Shown piece after piece: positions 1 through 8,101 of a stretch of 64,000 nucleotides of DNA (position 1 is the first letter of the stretch; each line of letters opens with the position of its first letter). The notes beneath the pieces are model-generated. The model ran no database searches, was not told the origin of the DNA, and saw only the letters and a program-made list of their open reading frames with translations. Where the stretch lies: assembly GCA_963736455.1 (NCBI GenBank), contig CAVTON010000001.1:1426001-1490000 (forward strand). Reading direction: 5' to 3'. Both the position numbers and the translations under genes were made by a program. The DNA is from DAHUXD01 sp963736455 (GTDB taxonomy: Bacteria > Acidobacteriota > Thermoanaerobaculia > UBA5066 > Gp7-AA6).

Positions 1-89
1 ACCGTCAGCACTCCGAGTCCCACGAGCAACCCTGCGTTCTTCGCCGCTTTTTGAGCCCACCCGCCCACGGCCTCTCTCAGATTCTCCAA
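1..89 (-). CDS. Partial small hypothetical protein (5' end only)
   Basis: A TTG start at 89 is preceded by a strong AGGAGG ribosome-binding site (101-96) six bases upstream, and the frame stays open to the window edge. The first ~30 residues start with a polar stretch (MENLREAVGGWAQ) and continue into a glycine/leucine-rich segment that could be a membrane anchor or amphipathic helix. The rest lies outside the window. I do not recognise the family. The case for a real gene is the ribosome-binding site and the sensible N-terminus; the function is unknown. Confidence 0.5.
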   Translation of the reverse strand, partial: MENLREAVGGWAQKAAKNAGLLVGLGVLT

Positions 90-303
90 GTCACACCTCC
101 TAAAGTACCCAGCTTTACTTGCCCCATTCGCTCGCTACTTCTTCGTCGACTTCGCAACCTTGATCGCGATCGCCCCGGTATGGGTGATGTCGACCAGCCT
201 AGGAAGTTGCGCCAACTGCGGCATGATTCATATGCATCATTGGGGCTCGTTGTGTTCGATCCCATGGGTCACATCGCCGCGCCCTGCGCCCGCGGCGCGC
301 TTG
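90..303. other. Gene-poor gap
   Basis: This stretch separates the partial gene at the window edge from the beta-barrel gene. On the minus strand a 29-codon ORF (224-135) ends in a plausible C-terminus (AIAIKVAKSTKK) but has no ribosome-binding site. It may be a relic of a gene end. Nothing else is supportable here. Confidence 0.4.
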
Positions 304-951
304 CTAGAAGCTGACGGCGAGGGAGCCGACGACGGTCGGCGTTTCCCAGCCGGGATTGAAGACGAAGACGTTGAGGGAGACGCTCTCGTACTTGAACCCG
401 ACGAAGAAGCCCCGCTGGACGTCGAGGCCGGTCTGGTACGTACGGGTCCGCTGCGAGGCGAGTCCGAGGGAGAGCCAGTCGAGCGGCGAGTAGCCGAGCT
501 GCGCCCAGTTGTAGAAGAAGTTATCGGCCGAGTCGTCGGTGTTGAAAAGGTATTCGCCCTCGCTGTAGAGCTCGAAGCGGCCGTAGGAGAGCGTGAGCTC
601 GTATCCCGGCGCCACGCCTCGCGTGTCCCCGACGACGCCGCCCACCATGAGAGTCGCGTCGAGCCGGAGCTTGTCGCCGACGCCGACGTTCCAGCCGACC
701 CAGGCCGATCCGGACTTCAGGCCCTCGTAGTTGTAGCGCGTCTCGAGGTGCAGGGCGCCGCGGTCCGCGGTGACCGTGGGCTGGGCGTAGTGGAGGTCAT
801 CAGGCGGGAAATAGCCGTAGACGCTGGCATTGAACTCCCAGCCGGCGGGCGCTTCCGCGGCTGGCGCGCCGGCTGCGGTCCCCTGGGCCGCGGCAGCGCC
901 GGTCCCGAGGACGAAGAGCGCCGCGAGCGCGAGGCCTGGCCGCGCGCTCAT
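304..951 (-). CDS. Putative outer-membrane beta-barrel protein
   Basis: The 215-residue product starts with a typical signal peptide (MSARPGLALAALFVLG... ending near AAAAQG). It continues with alternating polar/hydrophobic strands rich in Tyr, Phe and Trp and ends in Ser-Phe. A C-terminal Phe is characteristic of beta-barrels recognised by the BAM machinery. The ATG at 951 overlaps the stop of the upstream VIT1/CCC1-like gene (ATGA), so the two are probably translated together. A longer frame through the upstream gene exists, but the signal peptide decides this start. The ligand or function is not known, and outer-membrane location is inferred from composition and the C-terminal residue. Confidence 0.65.
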   Translation of the reverse strand: MSARPGLALAALFVLGTGAAAAQGTAAGAPAAEAPAGWEFNASVYGYFPPDDLHYAQPTVTADRGALHLETRYNYEGLKSGSAWVGWNVGVGDKLRLDATLMVGGVVGDTRGVAPGYELTLSYGRFELYSEGEYLFNTDDSADNFFYNWAQLGYSPLDWLSLGLASQRTRTYQTGLDVQRGFFVGFKYESVSLNVFVFNPGWETPTVVGSLAVSF

Positions 952-1631
952 CCTCCGAACGCAACCGTCAGAGCGACGAGGGCGCATCCGATACCGACCA
1001 TGACGAGGCCGAGTCGCCAGGGACGCGAGCCGGAATACTTCGCCAGGTTGTAGCCTCCCAGAAAGAGCAGGACGATCGCGATCGCGTTGGAGATGCGCAA
1101 CCCACGCATCGCATCGCTCATCACCAGGAACGGAATGGCCACCGGGAAAGTGGACAGAAAGACGAGGACAAACACCGCCAGCGCCCCGCGGAAGTCGTCG
1201 CGGTGGAACGGAATGCGCGCTGGTGGCTCCGGTAGAGCAGCCAGCCGCTGGCGCAGTGTTTCGAGTTCCTCCGGGCGCAGGACCGAGACGACGCCCGGAG
1301 GCAGCTCCTCGGCGATCAGGGCGTGCGCTGTCGCCGGGTCTGCGGTAGTGCGCAGGCGCCGCAACGCGGCGATCGCGTGCCCCCTGTCCGCGAGGGTGTT
1401 CAAGAGGTAGAAGATCGCGTCGATGATCCCCCACGCGAGATTGCAGCCGAGGGCGCCGATCAGCATGGTGTGGACTTCCTTTCGGCCGCTCCCGGCGGCC
1501 GAGAGGGAGCCCGTGAACGTCATGACCATGATGAGGCCGAACAGGATCTCCGAGAAGCGCTCGATCGGAGCGAGGACCCGCCGGCTTTTCATCTTAGTGG
1601 AAGTGGGCTTCGTCGGGTCGGCGGATGTCAC
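948..1631 (-). CDS. VIT1/CCC1-like membrane protein
   Basis: The 227-residue protein opens with a short basic segment followed by an amphipathic/hydrophobic region (IERFSEILFGLIMVMTFTG), a second helix around residues 65-80, and a C-terminal block of about three helices (residues ~145-227). The N-terminal pattern resembles the VIT1/CCC1 family, which moves iron or manganese into vacuoles in eukaryotes and is poorly characterised in bacteria. The GTG start at 1631 has an AAGGAGG site 11 bases upstream; an ATG 12 codons further in is a possible alternative. It overlaps the downstream beta-barrel gene by four bases. The family call rests on motif resemblance only, and metal transport is inferred. 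Confidence 0.55.
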   Translation of the reverse strand: MTSADPTKPTSTKMKSRRVLAPIERFSEILFGLIMVMTFTGSLSAAGSGRKEVHTMLIGALGCNLAWGIIDAIFYLLNTLADRGHAIAALRRLRTTADPATAHALIAEELPPGVVSVLRPEELETLRQRLAALPEPPARIPFHRDDFRGALAVFVLVFLSTFPVAIPFLVMSDAMRGLRISNAIAIVLLFLGGYNLAKYSGSRPWRLGLVMVGIGCALVALTVAFGG

Positions 1632-1713
1632 GGCGTGCCCGGCCTCCTTCGTCGCTTGTCACGTGTCCCGGGAAGTCCCGGAACAGGGATGATAGCCCGC
1701 CGCCCCCTCTTCG

Positions 1714-2445
1714 CTATCGGCCCAATTGCGTGAGGACCTGGCGCAATGGGGCGTCCGAGATTTCGATCAGCCCCCCGAACGGGTGACTCATTTCCACAAT
1801 GAGGAAAATGGCGCCTGCTACCGAGAGGGCAGACACGAAGAGCGCGGTGACGACGGTGGCGTTGGGATGCGCGAATAGGCCGAAACTGACGAAGTTGATC
1901 GTGAGCCAGAAAACCAGCATGACCAGTAGAGGAACCGATATCGAGATACTTCGCTGCGTGGCCATCAGTAGGCGCGTCTTCGCGAGATCTGCGACCAGGG
2001 AGGAGACCTGATTCTTCAGCGCCTGCTGCTCGGGATCTTTCGGCGAAAGGCGGTGTATCGCCCTGTAGATGGAGTCGGCTCGCTTCATAGTCGCCACGCC
2101 GCGCCAGATCTGATCCCTGGCTCCGGCAACGACTTCTCGCAGCGCTTCCCGGGCATCCTTCGTTTCCGGTCCGTAAAGGGACAAGGTTTGATCAACGAGG
2201 AGGACCCCAGCCGATAGCGAGGTCAACTCGTCTTTTTGTGCGTCGTAGGTGCTCTTGGCCGAGCCCACCAGCAGTCCGAGAACGAGAGCAGACATCGTTC
2301 CAATTAAGGCCATCGCCGCTCTCACAAGTTCCTTCGATTCTCCGCTCCGATGGTGCTCGGGCAGGATCGCGCGAAAACCCATCCCGGCGAGCGCTCCCCC
2401 AAAAACACAGGCAAACACGATGCCGCTGATCACGATTGCGCTCAT
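1714..2445 (-). CDS. DUF4239 (bestrophin-like) membrane protein
   Basis: The 243-residue product has an N-terminal membrane helix (~5-27), a second around 43-62 (ALIGTMSALVLGLLVG), a soluble helical region (65-165), and two C-terminal helices (~170-190 and 198-218). The motif ALVLGLLVGSAKSTYD, with the two-plus-two helix layout, is typical of the DUF4239 family, sometimes called bestrophin-like. Members are suspected channels, but no bacterial function is established. It starts with ATG and is divergent from the SYLF gene across a 587-base gap. Confidence 0.75.
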   Translation of the reverse strand: MSAIVISGIVFACVFGGALAGMGFRAILPEHHRSGESKELVRAAMALIGTMSALVLGLLVGSAKSTYDAQKDELTSLSAGVLLVDQTLSLYGPETKDAREALREVVAGARDQIWRGVATMKRADSIYRAIHRLSPKDPEQQALKNQVSSLVADLAKTRLLMATQRSISISVPLLVMLVFWLTINFVSFGLFAHPNATVVTALFVSALSVAGAIFLIVEMSHPFGGLIEISDAPLRQVLTQLGR

Positions 2446-3032
2446 GCTGTGTCCTCCCTACCGCAGACTCCGACCCACTAGCATCAGGCGGCCGACAAAG
2501 CCGACCGATGCCCTCGGAACGCCGTGGCGTCTTGACCTCCGCATCCCCGTTCTGGATGGGCCTGGACGGATCGGTGATTACCGATCCGCTGTGGTCCGCG
2601 AGGAAGGTCGACGATATTCACATTCACGTTCGCCGGCATGCAAGCCCGGCAGCCCGTGCAGATGCGCCGAGGCAGCGCCGAACTCTGCCAACGGTAGCCC
2701 GGTCGCGAGCGGATCCAGTCGTTTCACTGGGCGCGAATTCTAGTCGATGCCCTCGTTGAACATCGTCAGGGCACCGCTCCAAGTCAGCAGCGACGATGCC
2801 CCACGTGCGCGAAATGCCTCGAACAGAAGACTCGAACATCCGACTCGGACGCAGGACTCGGACACGTGTATCCAACCCATTGGCTGTTGTGAACTTCTAG
2901 TACATCCGACTCCTACACGCCTCACCACTCATGCCGAAACGGGTGAAAACCGGCGCCGGCGTCGACGGAATCTCACTTCACACTCGTTTTTTTCGTGCGT
3001 GGTACGTTCGGGACCAAGGGAGGGTTCCTGCC
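2446..3032. other. 587-base divergent intergenic region
   Basis: This gap lies between the divergent DUF4239 and SYLF genes and probably holds both promoters. A perfect 9-bp hairpin sits at 2567-2588. The words 'catccgactc' recur near 2830 and 2905. No ORF here has both a ribosome-binding site and protein-like composition. I saw no tRNA or other RNA gene. Confidence 0.5.
2567..2588. promoter_or_regulatory. Perfect 9-bp inverted repeat
   Basis: CGGATCGGT, a 4-base loop (gatt), then ACCGATCCG. It has no T-run on either strand, so it is more likely a protein-binding site or structural hairpin than a terminator. It lies in the divergent region about 120 bases upstream of the DUF4239 gene. Confidence 0.4.
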
Positions 3033-3716
3033 ATGCGCAACTCCGCCTGCAGAGCTTCGATCCTGATCCTCATCCTGGCCGCAGCCTCGTTTCCGGTCCA
3101 GGCGGCCACCAAGCACGCCGACGCCCAGAAGGAGGTCGTCGCTGCCGGCAAGACGCTGGACACTTTCGTCGCGGATCCGGACATGAACTGGTTTCGCGAG
3201 CACGCGAAGGATGCCAAGGGCCTGTTCATCTGCTCCAAGGTCGTGAAGGCGGGATTCATCTTCGGCGGCTCCGGCGGACGCTGCGTGTTCGTCGCGAAGC
3301 AAGGCGGGACCTGGAACGGTCCCGCGTTCTACACGGTGGGGACGGCGACCGCCGGGTTCCAGGCCGGCGTTCAGAGCTCCGCGATCATCGGCCTCGTCAT
3401 GACCCAGAAGGCTCTCGACTCCTTGATGTCGAGTGAGTTCAAGCTGGGCGGCGGGGCGAGCGTCGCGGCGGGGCCGGTCGGCACCGGGAAGTCGGGAGAA
3501 CTCGGTTCCGACATCATTTATTACAGCCGCTCGAAGGGACTCTATGGCGGGGTCGACGTTTCGGGCGCCGTGATCAAGCCGAGCTCGGACTACAACAAGG
3601 CGTACTTCGGCAAGGACGTTTCCCCGACCGAAATCATCGTGCAGGGAGCGGCCCACATTCCGGCGGCCACGCCCGCGCTGCTGACGAAGGTCGAAAAGCT
3701 CTACGCGGGGAAGTGA
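3033..3716 (+). CDS. Secreted SYLF (Ysc84-type) domain protein
   Basis: The 227-residue protein has a signal peptide (MRNSACRASILILILAAASF) and then the whole length of a SYLF domain. Family marks include AKGLFICSKVVKAGFIFGGS, the glycine-rich central region and the paired SAIIGLVMTQKALDSLM and GVDVSGAVIKP segments. SYLF proteins bind lipids or phosphoinositides in eukaryotes; bacterial ones are usually periplasmic or surface lipid-binding proteins of unknown role. The ATG at 3033 follows a good AGGGAGG site. The in-frame extension upstream to 2931 lacks a signal peptide and was not used. It stands alone between divergent and convergent neighbours. Confidence 0.8.
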   Translation: MRNSACRASILILILAAASFPVQAATKHADAQKEVVAAGKTLDTFVADPDMNWFREHAKDAKGLFICSKVVKAGFIFGGSGGRCVFVAKQGGTWNGPAFYTVGTATAGFQAGVQSSAIIGLVMTQKALDSLMSSEFKLGGGASVAAGPVGTGKSGELGSDIIYYSRSKGLYGGVDVSGAVIKPSSDYNKAYFGKDVSPTEIIVQGAAHIPAATPALLTKVEKLYAGK

Positions 3717-3791
3717 TTGTGTGACTCGGCGACCGCGGTGCCCGCCGGTCTCGAAAGGCCGGCGGCACAGCGGTCCTGGGGACAGCCGCCG

Positions 3792-4652
3792 TCAGGACTT
3801 CTTGCGGCGGACCATCATCACGACGACCACGATCACGATCAACAAAATGATCAGCAGGAGCCAGGCCGGAAACCGGCTCGCCGTCGCGGTCGTTTCGGTG
3901 GTGGTCGCCGTGGCCGGGGCTGAGGCGGCGGCCGGGGCTTCCGTGGGGGCAGCGGAAGCAACGGCCGGGGCTTCCGTGGAGGCGCCGGCGGGGGCGGCCG
4001 CTTCCGTCGGTGCAGCGGCGGGGGCCGTGGCGGGAGGCTCGGTCGGGGCCGCAGCGGGTTGAGGCGCCGCGTGCGCCATGGCCTGGACCTCGCGCTCGGA
4101 TACGACCCTCGGCGCCTCGTCCGTGATGATGACGGCCGTGAAGTTGTCGCCGGCCCTCAGGTCGCTCAACGAAACCTTCTGCCCGTTGCGCATGACCGTG
4201 ACATTCCGCTGCTCGGCGTCCTTGTTCGAGAACACGCGATTCCCTTCCGGCCCCCGAACGATGATGCTGTGGCCCGAGACCACGAGCACCTTGCCCGTCT
4301 TGATCTCCGTCACCCACACGGGAGTCGTGGTGGTCGTCGTCGTGATCGTGGCCGAAACGTGCATTCCGGGCTTCAGCTCGGAGACGCCGATGTCCCTTCC
4401 TTCGAGCTGAAACTTGAAGCCGTCCGGGATCGTGTACTGCGTCGCACGGCCGGTCGCGTCTTCGGCGACGACATTGTTGCCATCCACGCTGACGACCGTG
4501 GCATTGACGATACGTGTGCTCATCGTCGTGGCGGGTTGTCCCGTTTGGGTGATTTTCGTGACGCTCGGCTGCTGAGCCGTCGCGATGGCAGACGCCGCGA
4601 GCAAGATGACCCCTCCGAGGACGACCGAGAGTGCTCCCGTCCTTTTCTCCAT
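3792..4652 (-). CDS. Secreted, C-terminally membrane-anchored Ala/Pro/Thr-rich protein
   Basis: The 286-residue product has a signal peptide (MEKRTGALSVVLGGVILLAA), then a globular region (~40-195) with two repeated modules. Each module mentions a stored value or 'gel' of beta strands (VNATVVSVDGNNVVAEDATG; KVLVVSGHSIIVRGPEGNRV). A long Ala/Pro/Thr/Glu-rich linker follows, and it ends in one membrane helix with a basic tail (MVRRKKS). This layout puts the globular part outside the cytoplasmic membrane on a flexible stalk. The ATG at 4652 was chosen for its AAAGGAG site and signal peptide. The family is not recognised and no catalytic motif is visible. Confidence 0.65.
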   Translation of the reverse strand: MEKRTGALSVVLGGVILLAASAIATAQQPSVTKITQTGQPATTMSTRIVNATVVSVDGNNVVAEDATGRATQYTIPDGFKFQLEGRDIGVSELKPGMHVSATITTTTTTTPVWVTEIKTGKVLVVSGHSIIVRGPEGNRVFSNKDAEQRNVTVMRNGQKVSLSDLRAGDNFTAVIITDEAPRVVSEREVQAMAHAAPQPAAAPTEPPATAPAAAPTEAAAPAGASTEAPAVASAAPTEAPAAASAPATATTTETTATASRFPAWLLLIILLIVIVVVVMMVRRKKS

Positions 4653-4764
4653 GGAATTCTCCTTTCTTTCGCTGGGTGGGATTCTCTCCCAGTTCGGCAC
4701 TCTCTCCCGCCGAATCTACCGTGGGGACGGGCCTGATCCGACGGAACGCCCCGGCCCGCGCCCC

Positions 4765-4983
4765 CTAACCGCCGCCGACGAGCTCGACGACCTCGTAGTC
4801 GTCGCCCTCCGCGAGCACGGTCGTGCCGTACTGCGCCTTCGGCAGGATCTCGCGATTGCGTTCGACCGCCACGCGGGGCGTCGCGATGCGAAGGCGTTCG
4901 AGCAGGTCCGCGACCGATGCCCCCGGGGCAGGCGCATCGGCAATGCCATTGACCGTGACGGCAACGGCGGTTTCGGCGGCCAT
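4765..4983 (-). CDS. ThiS/MoaD-like sulfur-carrier protein, duplicate copy
   Basis: The 72-residue protein has the beta-grasp pattern of ThiS and ends in the diagnostic Gly-Gly (VELVGGG), the site of activation and thiocarboxylation in this family. It duplicates the gene at 12902-13120. A one-base gain and a one-base loss ~24 bases apart change about eight residues (copy 2 SPMRLPRG becomes IADAPAPG here) before the frame is restored. The altered residues lie in the first loop, away from the C-terminus. It may still fold, but activity is uncertain. Partner genes for thiamine or molybdopterin synthesis are not nearby. Confidence 0.6.
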   Translation of the reverse strand: MAAETAVAVTVNGIADAPAPGASVADLLERLRIATPRVAVERNREILPKAQYGTTVLAEGDDYEVVELVGGG

Positions 4984-5244
4984 CACTTCCGCTTGATCGG
5001 ATACTGGAACTCGGTGCTCGCCTTGCCGCCGCTGACGCGGATCACGGCCGCGGCCGTGCCGTTCGGAAAGGCCGGCACCATGAACGAGGGAGGCGAACCC
5101 GAGGTCGCCTTGAGCCGCGTCTGCACCGACCGGCCCGAGACGAAGTCGGGGACCGGCGAGAGCACCAGATCCACTTCGTCGGGGACGTCGCCCGAGCCGA
5201 GGTATTCGAGGACCATCTGGTCGAGACTCCGATCGGTTTCCGCG
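4983..5244 (-). pseudogene. Truncated 3' remnant of the conserved gene at 13120-13932
   Basis: This remnant matches only the C-terminal third of the intact gene downstream (from ETDRSLDQMVLEYLG to FQYPIKRK). An in-frame 35-codon segment, present in copy 2 after ATSGSPP, is missing. Upstream of 5244 the similarity stops and there is no start codon with a ribosome-binding site in a sensible position. Its TGA stop overlaps the ATG of the thiS copy (TGATG), as in the intact copy. Confidence 0.7.
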
Positions 5245-5325
5245 CGGGCGTGATGCCCCGCCGCGAGCCGGGGAAACGAGAACTCGCCGAGGAGACGGGA
5301 AGAGGTCCACTCCGTCCGCCGTCCG

Positions 5326-5721
5326 TCAGCGGCGAGGGCGCCGGGACGAGACGGCGGCGGGAGCCGTGGCCTCGGCCTCCTCCCGCGCGCCACGCGCGAC
5401 CGCGTCGCAGACGATCGCGCAGATGCGCTCGAGAGTGGGGTCGGCGATCGAGTAGACCGTCTTGAGACCGTCGCGCCGCCGTCGGACCAGGCCCGCCGCG
5501 TGGAGAACGGCGAGATGCTTGCTGACGTTGGCCTGCGTGCCGCCAACGGAGCCCAGTATGTCTCCGACCGAGGCGGGAGAACGAAAGAGGCGCTCCAGGA
5601 TCTTGAGGCGCATCGGCTCAGCCAGAGCACGAAACCGCTCCGCGATGCGCTCGCGAGCACGCTCCGACAGCGGGCGGAGAGTCGCCACGGGTAGAGGGTA
5701 GCCGAAAGCCGGTTGTTTCAC
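5326..5721 (-). CDS. ArsR/SmtB-family transcriptional repressor
   Basis: The 131-residue protein is a winged helix-turn-helix regulator. The core runs ERIAERFRALAEPMRLKILE, the recognition helix region is GTQANVSKHLAVLHAAGLVRR, and the wing is RRRDGLKTVYSIAD. Family members usually repress efflux or detoxification genes and release DNA on binding a ligand. No CxC or other clear metal site of the classic ArsR or SmtB type is visible, so the inducer is unknown. It is divergent from the RND efflux operon and shares a symmetric operator/promoter (5727-5758). The GTG at 5721 would be almost leaderless; a GTG at 5688 is an alternative. Confidence 0.85.
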   Translation of the reverse strand: MKQPAFGYPLPVATLRPLSERARERIAERFRALAEPMRLKILERLFRSPASVGDILGSVGGTQANVSKHLAVLHAAGLVRRRRDGLKTVYSIADPTLERICAIVCDAVARGAREEAEATAPAAVSSRRPRR

Positions 5722-5726
5722 AGTAT

Positions 5727-5758
5727 TTGACTATATATCTATATATTCATATAGTCAA
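5727..5758. promoter_or_regulatory. Symmetric ArsR operator with two face-to-face promoters
   Basis: TTGACTATAT (5727-5736) and ATATAGTCAA (5749-5758) form a perfect 10-bp inverted repeat with a 12-base AT-rich centre. On the plus strand TTGACT (5727-5732), a 17-base spacer and TATAGT (5750-5755) make a near-consensus sigma-70 promoter. The symmetry gives the same promoter on the minus strand. Expected transcript starts lie only a few bases before the ATG at 5766 and the GTG at 5721. A repressor bound here would block both. Confidence 0.75.
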
Positions 5759-5765
5759 CATCGGC

Positions 5766-7055
5766 ATGCTGCTCGGACTGCTCTTCGCCGTCGCGACCGT
5801 TTCGGAGCCGCTGACGCTCCGTGAGGTGGCGGCGCTCGCCTCGGCGGGCGCGCCGGCCGTCGAGCGGGCGCGCGCCGACAGCGATGGCGCGCGTGCCCGG
5901 CAGGCCGAGGCGCGGTCTCTGCTCGGTCCGTCGCTCTTCGCCAGTGCCGGCTTCCTCTCCTCGGACAATCCCGTAACGGCCTTCTCGCTGGCGCTCGAGC
6001 AGAAGCGGTTTTCGGCGACGGAGTTCTTTGCCTCGGATCCGAACCAGCCCCCGTTCACGAGGGACTGGAGCGGTTCGCTCGCCGCCGCCTGGACGGTCGA
6101 TCTCTTCGGTGCCGCGCGGGCCGGTGCGCGCTCGTCTGCCGACGCGGCCGGAGCGGCCGACCTCGCCTCGCAGCGGGTCAGAGACGTCACCGTGTTCCAG
6201 GCCATCGCCGCCTTCTCGGAGGCGAGGCGGGCCGAAGATGCGCTTGGAATCCTGCGCCAGCGAGAGGCCGACGCCGAGAAGGACGTCGAAATTGCCACGG
6301 CCCTGGCCGAGGAAGGGCTGACGACGACAGCCGACCCGGCACGCGCCCGGGCGGCGCTGGCGGAGGTACGCGCCGACCGCGCCGGGCAGCAAGCCGCCCT
6401 CGCGGGTTCGCGGGCGGCTCTCGGTGCGCTCATCGGAGCCGATGCCGTCGCTCGCCCGCTTGCGCCCTTGCCGCCGACACCCCCGGTCTCCGGAGAGGCG
6501 GCCTCCGAGCGGGCCGACGTTGCCGCGGCACTGCTCGCCGCGTCGGCGGCGCAGGAGTCGGAGCGCGCTGCGCTTGCCTCTCGCTGGCCGACGCTCGTTC
6601 TCTCGGGCCTGTACGAGCTGCACGCCCCGACGCCGGCAGGCCGGTACGGCACCTCCGCCACGGTTTTCGCCGGCGTCCGGGTACCGCTCTTTGCCTCGGG
6701 CGGAATCGACGCCCGTATCGCCGAAGCCCGGGCCTCGGCTCGCTCCGCCGAGGCCGCCGCGCTCGGAGGGCGTCGTGCCATGGAGAGCGAAGTGGCGCGC
6801 GCTCGCGCGGAGCTGGTGGCTGCGGCAGCGCGACAGAAAGCATTCGAGGATGCCGAGGCCGCCGCGCGGCAGGCCCGCGAGATCCAGCAGGCGCGCTACG
6901 GGGAAGGGGTGGCCACGCTGTCCGATCTGCTGGAGGCGCGCACGGCGGAGCTTCGGGCGCGGATGGGAGTCGTCGCGGCCTGCGCCGATGGAATCATCGC
7001 GAACGCGAATCTGCGGCTGGCGCTCGGCCTCCCGCCCGAAGGAGACGAGAGTTGA
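5766..7055 (+). CDS. TolC-family outer-membrane efflux protein
   Basis: The 429-residue protein has a signal-like N-terminus (MLLGLLFAVATVS) and then the long Ala/Glu/Arg-rich helical repeats typical of TolC/OMF proteins, including the paired LTLREVAALA and ARQAREIQQARYGEGVATLSD-type segments, the second of which is the hallmark near the C-terminus. Such proteins form the outer-membrane duct of tripartite pumps. The ATG at 5766 was chosen because it opens the signal peptide. No ribosome-binding site precedes it, which fits a near-leaderless mRNA from the promoter at 5727-5755. It is first of four overlapping efflux genes. Confidence 0.85.
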   Translation: MLLGLLFAVATVSEPLTLREVAALASAGAPAVERARADSDGARARQAEARSLLGPSLFASAGFLSSDNPVTAFSLALEQKRFSATEFFASDPNQPPFTRDWSGSLAAAWTVDLFGAARAGARSSADAAGAADLASQRVRDVTVFQAIAAFSEARRAEDALGILRQREADAEKDVEIATALAEEGLTTTADPARARAALAEVRADRAGQQAALAGSRAALGALIGADAVARPLAPLPPTPPVSGEAASERADVAAALLAASAAQESERAALASRWPTLVLSGLYELHAPTPAGRYGTSATVFAGVRVPLFASGGIDARIAEARASARSAEAAALGGRRAMESEVARARAELVAAAARQKAFEDAEAAARQAREIQQARYGEGVATLSDLLEARTAELRARMGVVAACADGIIANANLRLALGLPPEGDES

Positions 7056-8101
7056 AACGCATCCTGGGAATCCTGACGGTGGCGGCTCTCGCCGCGGCCG
7101 GGTGCGGGCGAAAAGTGGAAGCGCCGGCCGCATCCAGCCCTCGCGTCCTCGCCACCGCGACGGTCGAGCGGCGCGAGGCGGCGAGCGAGGTCGAGGTCGA
7201 GGGCGCGGTGGTGGGGCGCACGGAGTCGGCGCTCGCCAGCCGACTGGCGGCACCGGTCGTCGAAGTCCGCGCGGTGCCGGGTCAGACGGTGCGCGCCGGC
7301 GAGGTGCTCGTCCGTCTCGAGCAGCGCGAAGCCGACGGCGCCGTCGAAGGAGCGCGGGCCGCGGCCGACGCGGCGGACTCGGCGCTCGCGCTCGCGCGCA
7401 GGAACCTCGCCCGATTCGAAAGGCTCGAAAGCAAGGGCGCGGCCGCCCCGCTCGAGCTCGAGCGCGCGCGCCAGGACGAGGCCATGGCATCCGCCGCGCG
7501 CGCCGGGGCGCAGGCCGCGCTCCGGCGCGTCGAGACCGACCGCACGCAGGCCGTCCTCGTCGCTCCCTTCGACGCGGTGGTCATCGAGAAGCTCGTTTCG
7601 CCCGGGGACCTCGCGTTGCCCGGACGTCCCCTCGTACGGCTGGCGTCGGTCGGGGGCCGGCGCGTCGAGGCGGCGCCCACCGAGCAGGAGGCGGCGCAGC
7701 TCGCCGTCGGAGACGAAGTGGCCGTCGATGTCGGCGGCCATCCGGTTCCCGGCCGGGTGGGGGAAATCGCCGGGGCGGTCGATCCGGCAACCCGGCGCCG
7801 TACGGTCCGGGTGGACCTCCCGCCCGGAGTCCAGCCGGCGGTCGGGACTTTCGTACGCCTGCGGCTGGCCGGGCCAAATGAGACGCGCCTGCTCGCGCCG
7901 GAACGCGCCATCGTCGCGCGCGGCGGGCTCGAGCTCGCCTGGGCCGTCGAGCCGGGCGGTACGGTTGCATTGCGTTACGTCCGCACGGGCGCGCACACCA
8001 GGGCCGGCCTGGTGGAAATCCGATCCGGCCTCGAGGCGGGTGAGCGTGTGGTCCTCGATCCTCCCGCCGATCTCGAAGCGGGTACGCGGGTCGCGCCGTG
8101 A
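7052..8101 (+). CDS. RND efflux periplasmic adaptor (membrane fusion) lipoprotein
   Basis: The 349-residue protein starts with a lipoprotein signal (MKRILGILTVAALAAAGC) with the lipid-modified Cys at about residue 17. It continues with a lipoyl-like half-motif (APVVEVRAVPGQTVRAGEVLVRLE), an alpha-hairpin (~90-140), the second lipoyl half (APFDAVVIEKLVSPGDLALPG) and beta-barrel/membrane-proximal domains. It connects the RND permease to the TolC-like duct. The TTG start overlaps the stop of the TolC-like gene (TTGA), and its own stop overlaps the permease start, so the three subunits should be made together. Confidence 0.88.
   Translation: MKRILGILTVAALAAAGCGRKVEAPAASSPRVLATATVERREAASEVEVEGAVVGRTESALASRLAAPVVEVRAVPGQTVRAGEVLVRLEQREADGAVEGARAAADAADSALALARRNLARFERLESKGAAAPLELERARQDEAMASAARAGAQAALRRVETDRTQAVLVAPFDAVVIEKLVSPGDLALPGRPLVRLASVGGRRVEAAPTEQEAAQLAVGDEVAVDVGGHPVPGRVGEIAGAVDPATRRRTVRVDLPPGVQPAVGTFVRLRLAGPNETRLLAPERAIVARGGLELAWAVEPGGTVALRYVRTGAHTRAGLVEIRSGLEAGERVVLDPPADLEAGTRVAP

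Larger units (their letters stand above)
4761..5244. repeat. Direct repeat copy 1 of a thiS cassette
   Basis: This 484-base segment is nearly identical to 12898-13486 in the same orientation. The matches start abruptly at ccccctaacc and end abruptly at tttccgcg. Copy 1 lacks exactly 105 bases present in copy 2, and carries one base gained and one lost inside thiS. The two copies flank an efflux plus toxin-antitoxin segment. Copy 1 looks like the derived one because copy 2 is continuous with a full-length upstream gene. Confidence 0.9.

Noticed and set aside
2747..3436. 229-residue plus-strand ORF before and across the SYLF gene
   Set aside because: It is in a different frame from the SYLF protein, Arg-rich, with no ribosome-binding site.
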